The position numbers were made by a program, and so were the translations under genes. DNA of 64,000 nucleotides from Microvelia longipes (lineage: Eukaryota; Arthropoda; Insecta; Hemiptera; Veliidae): contig JACMZG010001863.1 of NCBI GenBank assembly GCA_018340805.1, positions 53,933,906 to 53,997,905 on the forward strand. Direction: 5' to 3'. Under the pieces are notes generated by a model. The model ran no database searches. It saw only the letters and a program-made list of their open reading frames with translations, and had not been told where the DNA came from. Shown here piece after piece: positions 47,851 through 58,396 of the stretch; the stretch's first letter is position 1; every line of letters begins with the position of its first letter.

Positions 47851-49995
47851 GTAGATAATGTGAGATTGGCACGCATGTTGCCATGTATAAGAATAGCATA
47901 TGTGCTATATTTCATCTCATTATCAGCATTAGTTCAATTGTTACCAAATGACATGTTCACATTTAAAAAAAAAATCGAGAAATAATCCAATTAAGTTGAA
48001 ATTTGGTACAAGTGTGTACCTTTAACACGTATACACTTATTAAAGGTACTAAATACTTATTAAGGTAATAAATAAGTATACCACGTTTATATGATGGATT
48101 GAGCTGTGGAGTGCTATGATAAGAAGAAATAAAACTAAACATGTTTTCGTCTCTCCACTCATTATAATTACTAGATCAAAGCCGACTTTCAACCGTTAAC
48201 GGTCATCATCAGTGCCTACATAACAAAAAAATAAATGATACAAGATAAAATACATGAAGAGTTAAAAAATAAAACAAAAATTACAAAACATTAAACATAT
48301 CAAAAACTTAAAACAAAACCTACCGGTGATTATTAAAAAAATAGATCAGTAGTCTACCAGTAAGTCTAATAGGTACCAGTCGTTGGCGCTCCAAGTTGTT
48401 GGAGCTCCATTCGTTCGCGCGCCATCATTTGCGCTCTAATTCGTTGGCGCTCCAAGTTGTTGGCGCTCCATATCGTTGGAGCTCCATTTAAAGTGGAGCT
48501 CCAACGATATGGAGCGCCAACGAATGGCGCGCCAACGAACTGCCTGCACTTTAATTTTCTCGTGTGATTTCTTTAAAAATTCATAGACGCTCCAAATCGT
48601 TCGAGCTCCATTTCAAATGGAGCTCCAACGATATGGAGCGCCAACGAATTGCTTGCACTTACATTTTCTCGCGTGATTTCTCTAAAAATTCATAGACGCT
48701 CCAAGTCGTTGGAGCTCCAATAGTTACAGTGTAATAAATCAAACTTGACCTTTAACTTCCTTTTAAAAAAGGAAGCCAACCAATCAAAATTAACTAATGA
48801 CGAAATACTTGAATTATCAAGGGCAAAGTTACTTAAACCCTACTATGCTCGGAGAACTGCAATTAATTATTTTTGCATAAAAATTGTACGCGCGCCATTT
48901 AAGAACGCTCCAAATCGTTCGCGCTCCACTTAAAATGGCGCTTCAACAACATGGAGCGCCATCGAATATTATTGATTTCGGGTGTAATCGTTGGCGCTCC
49001 AATTCGTTGGCGCTCCAATTCGTTGGCACGTCATATCGTTGGCGCTCCATATCGTTGGAGCTCCATTTAAAGTGGAGCTCTAACAATATGGAGCTCCAAC
49101 GAATTGCCTGCACTTACATTTTCTCGCGTGATTTCTCTAAAAATTCATAGACGCTCCAAATCGTTTGAGCACCATTTCAAATGGAGCTCCAACGATATGG
49201 AGCGCCAACAACTTGGAGCGCCAACGACTTGGAGCGTTTATGAATTTTTAGAGAAATCACGCGAGAAAATGTAAGTGCAGGCAATTCGTTGGCGCGCCAT
49301 TCATTGGCGCTCCATATCGTTGGAGCTCCATGGAGCTCCAACGATTTGAAGCGCCAACGAATGGCACCAAGTCTAATGGTACAAACTTGACTGAAGGACG
49401 GGGCGCCTTGACTATAGCTTGTACGCACACAGAGTTGCCCCCACCTTCGCTTCTAGCGTTAAGCCACTTATCCGCGTCTTCGTTTAAAAAACGCTGGATT
49501 TCAAGCCTCTCTAAAAGGCTTTGTAAAAGGTAGGTTTTGTTTTCAGTTTTTGATATGTTTAATGTTTTGTAATTTTTTTTATTTTTTAACTCTTCATGTA
49601 TTTTATCTTCTATCATTTATTTTGTTTGTTATGTAGGCACTGATGATGACCGTTAACGGTTGAAAGTCGGCTTTGTTCTAGTAATTATAATGAGTGGAGA
49701 GACGAAAACTTGTTTAGTTTTATTTCCTCTTACACCAAGTTTCGTTGTAAGACGACAACTATATCCATGACTTTTAGAGGATCATAATAGTTAAGTAGCA
49801 TCGAGCGGTGGTCAGTGCCTGAATGGATGACCGCTGGGAATGAAACGAATGTATTTACTATCTAAGGACGAACAAAGCGAGTCCGAAGACGCGTTGCAGT
49901 ATAAATTTAACGACTTGTATATTCTGAAGACGATCGTAGCGAATCCGATGTGATGAGGAAAAGTTCCGAGGTACCCCGTACCCAATTTTTTTTAT
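47850..49995 (+). repeat. Repeat Z, plus-strand copy split by a foldback element
   Basis: 47850-48124 matches the middle of Z (GGCACGCATGTTGCCATGTA, AATAATCCAATTAAGTTGAA). It resumes at about 49733 (ACACCAAGTTTCGTTGTAAG), through GTGGTCAGTGCCTGAATGGA, CGAACAAAGCGAGTCCGAAG and the outer end TCCGAGGTACCCCGTACCCA (about 49965-49985). This is the best view of the plus-strand outer end. Confidence 0.85.
48125..49732. mobile_element. 1.6-kb foldback element packed with GGCGCTCC palindromes
   Basis: Arms of about 200 bp, AATAAAACTAAACATGTTTT at the left and the inverse at the right, contain CAACCGTTAACGGTCATCAT and TACATGAAGAGTTAAAAAAT. The interior (about 48380-49370) is built of modules such as CGTTGGCGCTCCA, GGAGCTCCAACGATATGG and TTAAAGTGGAGCTCCA. 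These are mixed with a block of about 125 bp containing CATTTTCTCGCGTGATTTCT that recurs at about 48550, 48660 and 49115, and inverted at about 49250. All frames in it are by-products of the repeats. No target duplication was resolved. It interrupts repeat Z. Confidence 0.85.
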
Positions 49996-50073
49996 AATGG
50001 CTCTTATTTATAAAAGAATACCTATTTTCTCAAATTCCGCATAATCAAGTCATAATTTAAGCCAAATAAAAAA

Positions 50074-50380
50074 CATAGAGATATATACTAGAGGGAGCAT
50101 AGCCTATCTTAATACATTAAGAGGCCTGAAACATTTTAGTGAGGCTCTCAGGGGCTCTGTGTAACCTCATTGAAACCTCCTCCAAGAGGGAGTTGAGGTT
50201 ATAATTATTCAATTGTTTTGGGCTTCCCGCAGATTGTTTGTATTTTAAACATTCTACTATATAATTTACTGTTTTTTTGTCCTGTTTATTTGATGATAAT
50301 GATAATCGAAGGTGGTCAGGTTACTTTTTCGATGTTTTATAATACAACCAATAGGGCCCCTCTAGTAATATATCTCCATG
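50074..50380. mobile_element. MITE family 1, copy D
   Basis: 307 bp, from CATAGAGATATATACTAGAG to TAGTAATATATCTCCATG. No convincing octamer duplication remains. Confidence 0.85.
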
Positions 50381-50549
50381 AAATGAAAGGTGAACAACCA
50401 ACACTTGATTTATCACCGATTATGTATGAATACGAAACATTTTAAAACACGAAAACTACAACAGTATTTATTGGTTCCAATATTATATTGCATAAATAGA
50501 CTTAATAAATTATTTCATATCGTTATTTATATTCGCTGATAACATACAA

Positions 50550-51050
50550 ATCGAGACTAGGAACGAAGTGCTCGGTTCTTGAAGACTGACTTGACTCGGT
50601 TCTTAGAGCTTTGACTTTCAGGTCAAGGCTAAAGAATGAGTTTGTGCACCCTAACATCTGGGTGCTAGAGTATTCTGTTTGGTGGCACTAGACTGGCCAG
50701 AGCGGTGAGCCTAGCTAGAGTCTGGTGATGCTAGAGGAACTGATGAGATTGGTTGAAGGTCGAGGCCAAATGAGACTAATGTGATCAGATGAGCTAGTAA
50801 GACTAGATGAAACAAGCACACAGTGCTTGTGTGTGTGTGTGTGTTGTGTAGTAGTCTGAGCTAGCCAGAGCGGTGAGCCTAGCCAGAGTCTAGCTGGTCT
50901 AGATGAGCTAGACACACTGTGAACTAGTCATATGTGCCGCCATGTACGGAGGGTGTGCTTCCTAGATGATTGGATGTGTACAAACTCTGGGATGGATTAC
51001 TTGAATAAGATTTAAGTGAGGGAAAAACGCTAAAATGACCCTACGGGTCT
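50550..51050 (-). repeat. Repeat X, minus-strand copy
   Basis: Ends with TGACCCTACGGGTCT (about 51040) and carries TACGGAGGGTGTGCTTCCTA. The left part holds degenerate AGCCAGAGCGGTGAGCCTAG repeats and a GT microsatellite (about 50827-50845). Confidence 0.75.
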
Positions 51051-51385
51051 TTGCGTCAGAAAAACATACAAATCCTTGTTAATAGTGAATTCCTGCAAGT
51101 TCATTATATTACTTAATTTGGTCTTTTAGGAGGTTTAAAAAGTGCAGGATACCAGAAGATTCTTCTTTAAGATTTGCTGAAAACCACAATAAAGTGCAGT
51201 TTTGAGTTCGACCTTACAGCGCGCAAACATCGTTTTTATTCAACGTTACTCTAGTGTGTGCTGGAGTGACGTTGCATTAGGTATAACATCATTAGGTTTA
51301 ACAAACCTAATGATGCTAAAAAACAATGTGCTGAAGATGCTAATCTCTTCATGGTCATGCTTAGTTGTTAGACAATAACGATACT

Positions 51386-51551
51386 TATGTTTTGTGTAGA
51401 TTTACCAGAGATGCTGACGCTGACCACGGTACTTTTTTTTGTGTAGATATATTAGAGATGCCGACGCTGACCACAGTACTTATTTTTTGTGTAAATATAC
51501 CAGAGATCCTGACGCTGACCACGGTACTTATTTTTTGTGTAGATATACCAG
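51386..51551 (+). repeat. 48-bp minisatellite spanning the receptor splice acceptor
   Basis: Four units, spaced 47, 48 and 48 bp, each containing a T-run, GTGTAGATATACCAG and AGATGCTGACGCTGACCACG. The last unit runs into the true exon. The presumed acceptor sequence GTGTAG is kept in units 1, 2 and 4 but reads GTGTAA in unit 3. Confidence 0.93.
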
Positions 51552-51788
51552 AGATGCTGACGCTGACCACGGTACCTCGTGACTGGCACTTCGAGACAGT
51601 CATATTCACGCAGTGTGAAGCGACTTGGTCTCAGGAAACAGACACCTACTTCACGACAGCTAAGATCGTCTTGCTGTACACCCTACCTCTTCTCTTCATG
51701 ACTATAGCTTACTGCCAGATAGTTAGAGTGCTCTGGACGTCCAGGAATATACCTGGACACTCTGAGACAGTAAAAATTCCTAATAACA
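51543..51788 (+). CDS. Allatotropin receptor-like GPCR, exon with TM4 end to loop 3
   Basis: Second recognised exon of the receptor. It starts after TTTTTTGTGTAG (acceptor) and ends before GTGAGT at 51789 (phase 1 out). The first two bases complete an Asp codon with the last base of the exon at 20858-21005, giving IALCI-D-IPEMLTLTTV across the end of TM4. Extracellular loop 2 follows with WHFETVIFTQCEATW, whose Cys would form the conserved disulphide. TM5 is TTAKIVLLYTLPLLFMTIAY with the expected proline. The start of intracellular loop 3 is CQIVRVLWTSRNIPGHSE. VRVLW followed by IPGH is what I recall from insect allatotropin receptors. TM6-7 exons are not in view. The first exon bases belong to a tandem array, so the exact acceptor needs transcript data. 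Confidence 0.85.
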
Positions 51789-51869
51789 GTGAGTATCTGA
51801 AGTTTAAATATGAGTAGTTAAGTATATAGCAGTATTAGTTTGTTTCGTGATAATCTATAGCTAAACGAA

Positions 51870-52250
51870 TCTAACTTACAAATCTCAACTATAAGAATGT
51901 TCTTAAGCACATAACTTAATGTAGAACTCAACTATAAGAATGCCCTTAAGCACATAACTTAATGTAGAACTCAAGTATAAGAATGTCCTTAAGCACATAA
52001 CATAATGTAGAACTCAAGTATAAGAATGTCCTTAACCACATAACATAATGTAGAACTCAAGTATAAGAGTGTCCTTAAGCACATAACTTAATGTAGAACT
52101 CAACTATAAGAATGCCCTTAACCACATAACATAATGTAGAACTCAAGTATAAGAGTGTCCTTAAGCACATAACTTAATGTAGAACTCAACTATAAGAATG
52201 TCCTTAACCACATAACATAATGTAGAACTCAACTATAAGAATGTCCTTGT
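51870..52250. repeat. 43-bp minisatellite in the next intron
   Basis: Nine or so units of AAGAATGTCCTTAAGCACAT, then AACTTAATGTAGAACTCAAC plus TAT, with few differences. Starts within 90 bp of the donor at 51789. Confidence 0.92.
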
Positions 52251-52389
52251 TTCACTTGCTTAAAGCAGTTCATTCCACTTTTGATTTCGGTATAACTGAA
52301 GATAAAACACTAACCCAATTATCCATTTCGTAAAACAAAAACTGTTTACTCTTATAATTTTATTTTAATTTTAATTTTATTTTTATTTT

Positions 52390-53670
52390 ATAAGATATTA
52401 CTTTTCCTCAATTATACTATAGATACATATGAAAATTATTGTATTTGTATGATGGCACAGGAATTGTCCGTTTCAGTTGTTTTTAAGACCTCTTGAGTAG
52501 TTTTCAAAAAGTTTTATGTGTGTGTGTGTGTTATTATCGCTGCTCCCAGTGTATTTATGTTGAAACATTGAACGAAAATCAGTGAATAGGTGTAGCTGTG
52601 TTATTCTCTTAGAATAATACTATATATTAAAGGAGCACTACTGTGTTAACACGAAAGGCGGTTCACTGTGCTTAAGTAATGCTGCACCTAACAATATACA
52701 ATTTTCTAATAAAAGTTGGCAATACTTCCGGTTGCTGAATTATTATGTTCTATTATTAATTAATGATTGATTATTCATAAAATACTAATATAAATATCGG
52801 TGCATTACAATATTTAAAGCATTTTAAATTGAAGTTTAACGTATTTATTAAAATTATATTAAAAGTAGTCCTCTTCAACTAAATGTAGATTCTTGTATTC
52901 CGCCACCCTTTTGCTATCTAAGACCAGTTTTATTAAATACTCAGCAGGTGTTTAAGTTATAATATCTGTTCTTTACGATCTTTCTTCATTAATAGATATT
53001 TATGACACATATTTAAAATAATGTTTTATTGTTAGGTTGGCAGCATTACTTAGTTGCACCAGTCAACCGGCTTTCGTGTTATCAGTGGAATTACATTGTG
53101 TTTACGGTCCTGTGCTCCTTCTATATATAGTATTATTCTAAGGTTATTCTGAAAATAGTTTTTTATGACGCCATTAACCCAAAATAACAAATTAGCAAAA
53201 ACCATTAAACGCGAAAAAATGATGCGATCGAATTGAGATGTGACACACATGTAGTAGCTATGTTTAAGACTAACATATGTGCCAAATTTTTAACTTATTA
53301 TTAGCATTAGCAATTGGTATGAAATGACTTGTGTACGTTTTTTAAAAAATTCTAAAAATCGAAATATGATCCGATTAAGTTGAAATATGGTACAAGTGTA
53401 ACTTTACGTAATAAATAAGTAGTAAACCATGTTTCGTTTCAATACGACAAGTATATCCATGATTTGTTTTTGGATCGTACAAGGTAAGCTGCTTCGAGCG
53501 TGGTCAGTGCCTTGATGGATGAGATATAGAAAGAGGTGTTGCAGTATAAATTAAACGACTTTTATATTCTGAGGACGAGCGAAGCGAGTCCGAAGTAAGG
53601 AGAATGAGCGTAACAAATCCTATGTAATCAAAAATGGTTCCTTAGTACCCCGTACCCAATTTTTTCCTTA
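52390..53670 (+). repeat. Repeat Z, plus-strand copy split by a MITE
   Basis: Starts TTACTTTTCCTCAATTATAC and runs through GGAATTGTCCGTTTCAG and a GT run to GTGTTATTCT. It resumes after the MITE at 52608-53142 with TTTTTTATGACGCCATTAAC, CATGTTTCGTTTCAATACGA and GCGTGGTCAGTGCCTTGATG, ending TAGTACCCCGTACCCA (about 53661). Confidence 0.88.
52608..53142. mobile_element. 8-bp-TSD MITE (family 3), 535 bp, inside repeat Z
   Basis: Termini as in 46027-46567. Perfect octamers GTTATTCT at 52600-52607 and 53143-53150. It lies inside repeat Z, so it is younger than that copy. Confidence 0.95.
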
Positions 53671-54063
53671 TTTTTAAATTTTTAATTTTTAAGGGTGAAT
53701 AAAATTGTTTAGGAAAGTTTGTCTTGACTATTGAGTTAATTATTTTTTTAACAACTCTTTGCCTGCTTGCCGGAGATGTTTTAATGACGTGACATTAAAA
53801 AACAACAAAGTACTTGAGCGTAATTAGTTTTAACTTTTAAGCTAAATACCTGAAGAAAAACTTTCTCTGAATTATCCTGGAGTCTTGTTCTGAAGTGTCT
53901 AGAGCTTCATTGTGAGATGTTTTATAAAGTTAAGGTTAACCTTATAAATAGTTCTGCTGATTTTATCATAATTAATCGGATCTGATGGTGTATTTAAGGT
54001 CTAACAGCATGATTTAAACTATTTTCTACGTTAATTTTGAATTTTATGGAATAAAAATGTATG

Positions 54064-54348
54064 TATGTATTATGAACAAACTTACCTTCACATTGTTGTA
54101 TAAAAAAGGCGCGATATGCAGGTTATGTAACAAGGATAACTTAAATTTTATCCTCAAGTTTCTTCTGTGTTTGTCGTGATTTTATTGGAACCGCGCAGTA
54201 AATATTATAATTGTAAGCATGCGCAATTCATACCAAGCATGTGCAGTTTGTTTTTGACTTGTCTATTTTTTAATAGAGAATGAATTATTCTCTATTTTTG
54301 TTCTTGATTGGGTCAGTAGTGCGTCATCCCCATTCTTTAAGATCCTTG
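54064..54348. repeat. MITE family 2, right-hand fragment
   Basis: Shares GCAGGTTATGTAACAAGG, CATACCAAGCATGTGCAGTT and the terminus AGTGCGTCATCCCC...AAGATCCTTG with 34812-35337. The left terminus is missing. Confidence 0.8.
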
Positions 54349-54609
54349 CTTGTTCTGGCGTATCCAACTGAATTCCCTTCGCATGATTCATACAGTTTAT
54401 TTAACCGTGTTTAATTAGTGCATTTAAAATACGATCCTCGGATTTATTATTCTGTGTGTACGTAGTCATTGAATCAGAAAAGTAAAATCTTTCACCGGGA
54501 TACATGTGATGAGACAATAAGTATGCAAGTTATACCTAAATATCAGCATAACAATAAACCTTTTTGCTCATTTTATGAACCATACTTGATTCTCAATCGC
54601 CTCAGCTGC

Positions 54610-55740
54610 TGCTTATAACCAGGAATCTTTAATAAAGCGGTTGACGCCCTTGAGGATTGACCCTATATAGAGGCATGAGTATGAAATGAAGAGCGGAAAA
54701 CAACTGTCAAAAACAATTGATCCGAATTCATTACAAAACACACGTCAAATGCAATGCATGCTTGATATAACCGTCTCGTACATCGACTGCGTAGATTTTA
54801 AATTTAAAGGTAAGCTCGTTCCTACTTTGGAATGGTTTCCCAATGTAGGTTATAAACAAACAGTAAAAAGTGATACATAACATTTTTTTAATTTTTAATT
54901 TTCACCCTTTCGTGTCTTAATATTTTAATTTAACTTAATTAAATTCGGTTAATTATCATTAATATCATAAACTTTACATTAATATCATAAACTTTACATT
55001 AATATAATACACTTTACAATAATATGATACACTTTTCATTAATAAAATACACATTAGATAAATATAATACTCTTAACATTATTATAACACACTTTTCATT
55101 TATATAATACACTTCACATAAATATCATACACTTTGCATTGATATAATACACTTTTCATTAATATTATAAATTTTACATTAATATCATAAACTTTACATT
55201 AATATCATAAACTTTACATTAATATCATACACTTTACAATAATATGATTCACTTTTCATTTATATAATACACTTCACATAAATATCATACACTTTGCATT
55301 AATATAATACACTTTTCATTATTATAATACACTTTACATTAATATAATACACGTTTTATTAATATAATTCACTTTACATTAAATATAATATATTTCTCTT
55401 AAATAATACAGTTTACATTTAATATAATACACTTCACATTAATATAATATACTTTACATTAATATCATACACTTTACGTTAATATAATACACTTTTCATT
55501 AATATAATACACTTTACATAAATATAATACACTTTACATAAGTATAATACACTTTACATAAATATAATACACTTTACATTAATATAATTATTTACAAATT
55601 GTTACATAACCTGCCTTTTGCTATAACCTTTATAGAGAAAGTGAGTTAGCATTATTTCTCTTCCTCATTTAACGTTTATGGCTCATTAAAGTTCTCTTAT
55701 TTTGTTATCCCCTTTAAATAGCCTTGGTTATAACTTGTTA
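54610..55740. repeat. MITE family 2 relatives enclosing a 20-bp satellite
   Basis: 54616-54720 starts CAGGAATCTTTAATAAAGCG, a variant family 2 terminus. 55596-55735 holds GTTACATAACCTGC and CCCCTTTAAATAGCCTTGGT in inverted sense. Between them lies the satellite 54950-55590. It may be one diverged element expanded by an internal array. The 64-codon frame at 54686 falls in the left part and has no known motif. Confidence 0.5.
54950..55590. repeat. 20-bp satellite, about 30 units
   Basis: Units of AATATAATACACTTTACATT with ATC/ATG and TTTTC variants. The homogeneous part is at 55440-55590. Confidence 0.93.
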
Positions 55741-55975
55741 TAACCAAGGTAGGAGGTCTCCTTCGCCTTCGAATGCAAGCGCATGTGAATTGTTTTTTTT
55801 TTTGTAATTTGAGTTAAAAGACATTAAGCATGTCTTTGAACTCGATCGAGTCCTAAAATGATCGAAAACTTATTCGTGTTGGATTGACTCAGATCTGAAG
55901 GTTTTGAAGTTTAACTATAACCTAATAAAATTGACTGGAATTATTTATTTATTCCATTGAAAAGAGTTAAGACTC

Positions 55976-56083
55976 CAAAAGATTTTCCCTACCAATCATT
56001 TATACAGTTATAGGTATTTTCCCTACCAATCATTTATACAGTTATAGGTATTTTCCCTACCAATCATTTATACAGTTATAGGC
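55976..56083. repeat. 34-bp tandem triplicate
   Basis: ATTTTCCCTACCAATCATTT plus ATACAGTTATAGGT three times, almost identical. Confidence 0.93.
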
Positions 56084-56089
56084 ATTTAC

Positions 56090-56659
56090 GCAGTAGTATC
56101 AAGAAAAAAAGCTTTTGGTTGCTAAATGAATGTATTATCACTATTTTAACCGATCTTTAGCCAAATGTAGCTAACAATTGGGAAATGAAAGCATGTAAGT
56201 TTTCTTGGATAGTGAATCGTCATCTTAAGATAAAGGAAAAGTACAAAACGTTCCTTTCATCTGAGAATCATTTTCATTTGGAAGCCTTGTCGTTTTAGGT
56301 AAAGCAATTACCAAGTCTTTTGAAGTAACTAATTTAAATTTAAATTGTATTCTATTTTAATGAAAAGTTAAAGTTTGTATTCTGAATTTTAACTAAATAA
56401 TCGTGTTGGGTAACCCACCCGTGGCATTCCCCATTGTGACTTTCAATTAGCATATAAAAATGTTGCTATTAGCATCTATTGGCATCTATCGTGGAAGTGG
56501 GTTTGCCGAATCCATTGAATACGCATTAAACTAAATATTTTGTATCTGGGCAAACTTGCTTTTATTTTTAACAGAGACCAGAAGCTGTGATAATTACATA
56601 AGCTTGGTAGCAAACAGAGACATTCTAATTAATACATACATTAAAGGGAAGTCAATGGG
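56090..56659. other. No gene recognised
   Basis: AT-rich DNA, nothing identified. Confidence 0.5.
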
Positions 56660-56860
56660 AAAAATGTAGCTGATTTTCATCAGGAAATGAGTTTTATAAG
56701 GTTTTTCGGATGGCGAAAGGGAAGAAAGGTTGGGATGTAACAATTAAACATTGACTTCTTGGCTTCTGAGTCCAAAATATATATTATATATATTATATAT
56801 AATATATATTATATAATATTTATTAATTATATGTGTGTGTGTGCGTGTGTGTGTGGTGTG
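56660..56860 (+). repeat. Third TA-linked repeat, with GT run
   Basis: ATAAGGTTTTTCGGATGGCG and TTGGCTTCTGAG echo 5420-5490. A TA tract follows (56777-56832), then a GT/GC run (56833-56865). Confidence 0.5.
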
Positions 56861-56869
56861 TGTGTATTT

Positions 56870-58158
56870 GTATGAGTTTTTACTCATTTGTAAGGCACAC
56901 AGTTACTTTTTAAGACTTTCTAAAACTTCATATATGGTGGTGGGTTATTGTGGCAGATGGTAACGAAGTCTACCATCTGCTTGTTTGTAAAACAAATTTT
57001 TAGGTCCTAAGTTATGACGTTATTAAAGGGCCCACGGCGAGCTGAACAGCACCATTAAGTTGGCATGTTTTAAAAGCTTACCGAAAATTTAAAAAAAAAA
57101 AACTATTTTTATTTTGACATACCCTTAGATTTAACATTATAAATATATTTTGAATACATATTTGATATATATATTGAATTTTAAAATGCGTTTAAATACG
57201 TAATATTTCATTTTAACGCATAACAAAAAATATTTTAATTTTCTTTAAGCACTCTAAATAATTTTCTTTTGTTTCTTTTTTTAATATTTTAATATAAAAA
57301 CGGTGATAAAAATATTTTAAAAGTAGTTTATTTTCTTTAATAGTTAATCTTTAAATTTCTTTTAAAGAAGAAAGTTGGCTGGAAAAGACAAATGTAAGAG
57401 CTGGCACAAGTTTATTAGGAAAGTTAGACAAACACTCCGCACTACCCTCCTCTAAGACCCATAAATTAACTTAACAGCTAAAAGCTAATTTATTTATCTA
57501 AAATCATCTTTATCTTCGTTACAACATAAAGAAACAACAAATAGGTCTTAAGATCTCTGCCAAGTTAACTTCCCTACTGATTGGAAGATATATTAGACCT
57601 TGAAAAAACTTTGTTAAATTGCTGGGGACAAATTTTTCTGTACCAGTTAAGTCCACTTTTTTCGAACGACCAAAACATTAAAAGCTATCAGTGTCTATGT
57701 AAGAATGGTGTTTGTGAACCTTTCGTGTGAACTGATTTCAAGGAAAAAGTAAACGATACAGACACGTTTTTGATCCGCAACCCAAGAAATTTGATGTTAA
57801 CTACTCTCCGACCCGCTGTTATACTTTATACTATTAAGTTTTGCGGGCTTAGTATTTTGTTAGATTTTGAATTATGGCCAAAATAATTAAGGCACCAAGT
57901 ACGTATTGCATTACTAGATAAGCAAATTATTATTTCCCTTAAATATTTAGAATGATTGTCCACCGGTGATTATTTTGTTAGATTATGTGACAAATTGGCC
58001 AGACATTTTTGCAGTAAAGGGCTTTTTCTTGAGGTTTGGTTCTGAACAATTTGACACCAGACCAGAATTATTATGGTTTTACCTTCATTATTTTTATTTT
58101 TTAATATTTAATGTTATTTTTATAGGATTCACAATACCTCCATTTGTCCGTTCGCTGA
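56870..58158. other. No gene recognised
   Basis: AT-rich DNA. The 66-codon frame at 57966-58166 is hydrophobic and runs into the SINE tail. I see no family signature. Confidence 0.45.
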
Positions 58159-58396
58159 AAAAATAAAAATAAAATAAAATGCCCGTTTTATGGCCTTTCG
58201 GCCCATCAGGGTATTCACCCTGCGGAACCACCTCAGGTGGGTTGCATCTACTACACTCTAAGAATTAATTAAAGTTGGCGAAATCCTTTTAATACAAATA
58301 CTATTCATAAAATTTTAGAGCATAGCCCGGGCTGCGAACCCCGGACCTCCGGTGCCGAAATCGAACGCCTTTACGATCACGGCCACGGAGGCAGAC
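58159..58396 (-). mobile_element. tRNA-derived SINE, uninterrupted copy
   Basis: Minus strand. The head at 58396 reads GTCTGCCTCCGTGGCCGTGA, with box-B-like GGGTTCGCAGCCC (about 58326-58338). The body passes TGAATAGTATTTGTATTAAA. The tail region has CCACCTGAGGTGGTTCC and GGGCCGAAAGGCC hairpins, then an ATTTT-type tail (58159-58180). It gives the empty-site sequence for the element at 2307-3468. Confidence 0.88.

Larger units (their letters stand above)
21006..51542 (+). other. Inferred 30.5-kb intron of the receptor gene
   Basis: The donor GTCAGT at 21006 and acceptor TTTTTTGTGTAG ending at 51542 join exon ends of matching phase. The junction codon is G|AT (Asp), giving ALCI-D-IPEML across TM4 with its expected proline. 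The stretch in between holds only repeats and no coding exon that I can see. Confidence 0.75.

Noticed and set aside
48745..49616. Several frames on both strands within the foldback core
   Set aside because: They follow the palindromic GGAGCTCC modules and change with orientation; no protein-like conservation or composition.
51552..51560. Acceptor at ATACCAG (51551) as the receptor exon start
   Set aside because: It also keeps frame but drops Asp-Ile-Pro and so the TM4 proline. The upstream TTTTTTGTGTAG has the better pyrimidine tract and is the first AG after it.
51365..51817. 150-codon frame taken as a complete small gene
   Set aside because: The first 60 codons are the intronic 48-bp array; only 51543-51788 behaves as a GPCR exon with splice sites.
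51870..52250. CRISPR-like regular repeats (also 22681-23580)
   Set aside because: Head-to-tail minisatellites with no unique spacers in a eukaryotic intron.
54686..54880. 64-codon frame
   Set aside because: Overlaps a MITE family 2-like fragment and has no recognisable motif.
57966..58166. 66-codon hydrophobic frame
   Set aside because: AT-rich chance frame that ends in the SINE tail; no family motif or splice context.
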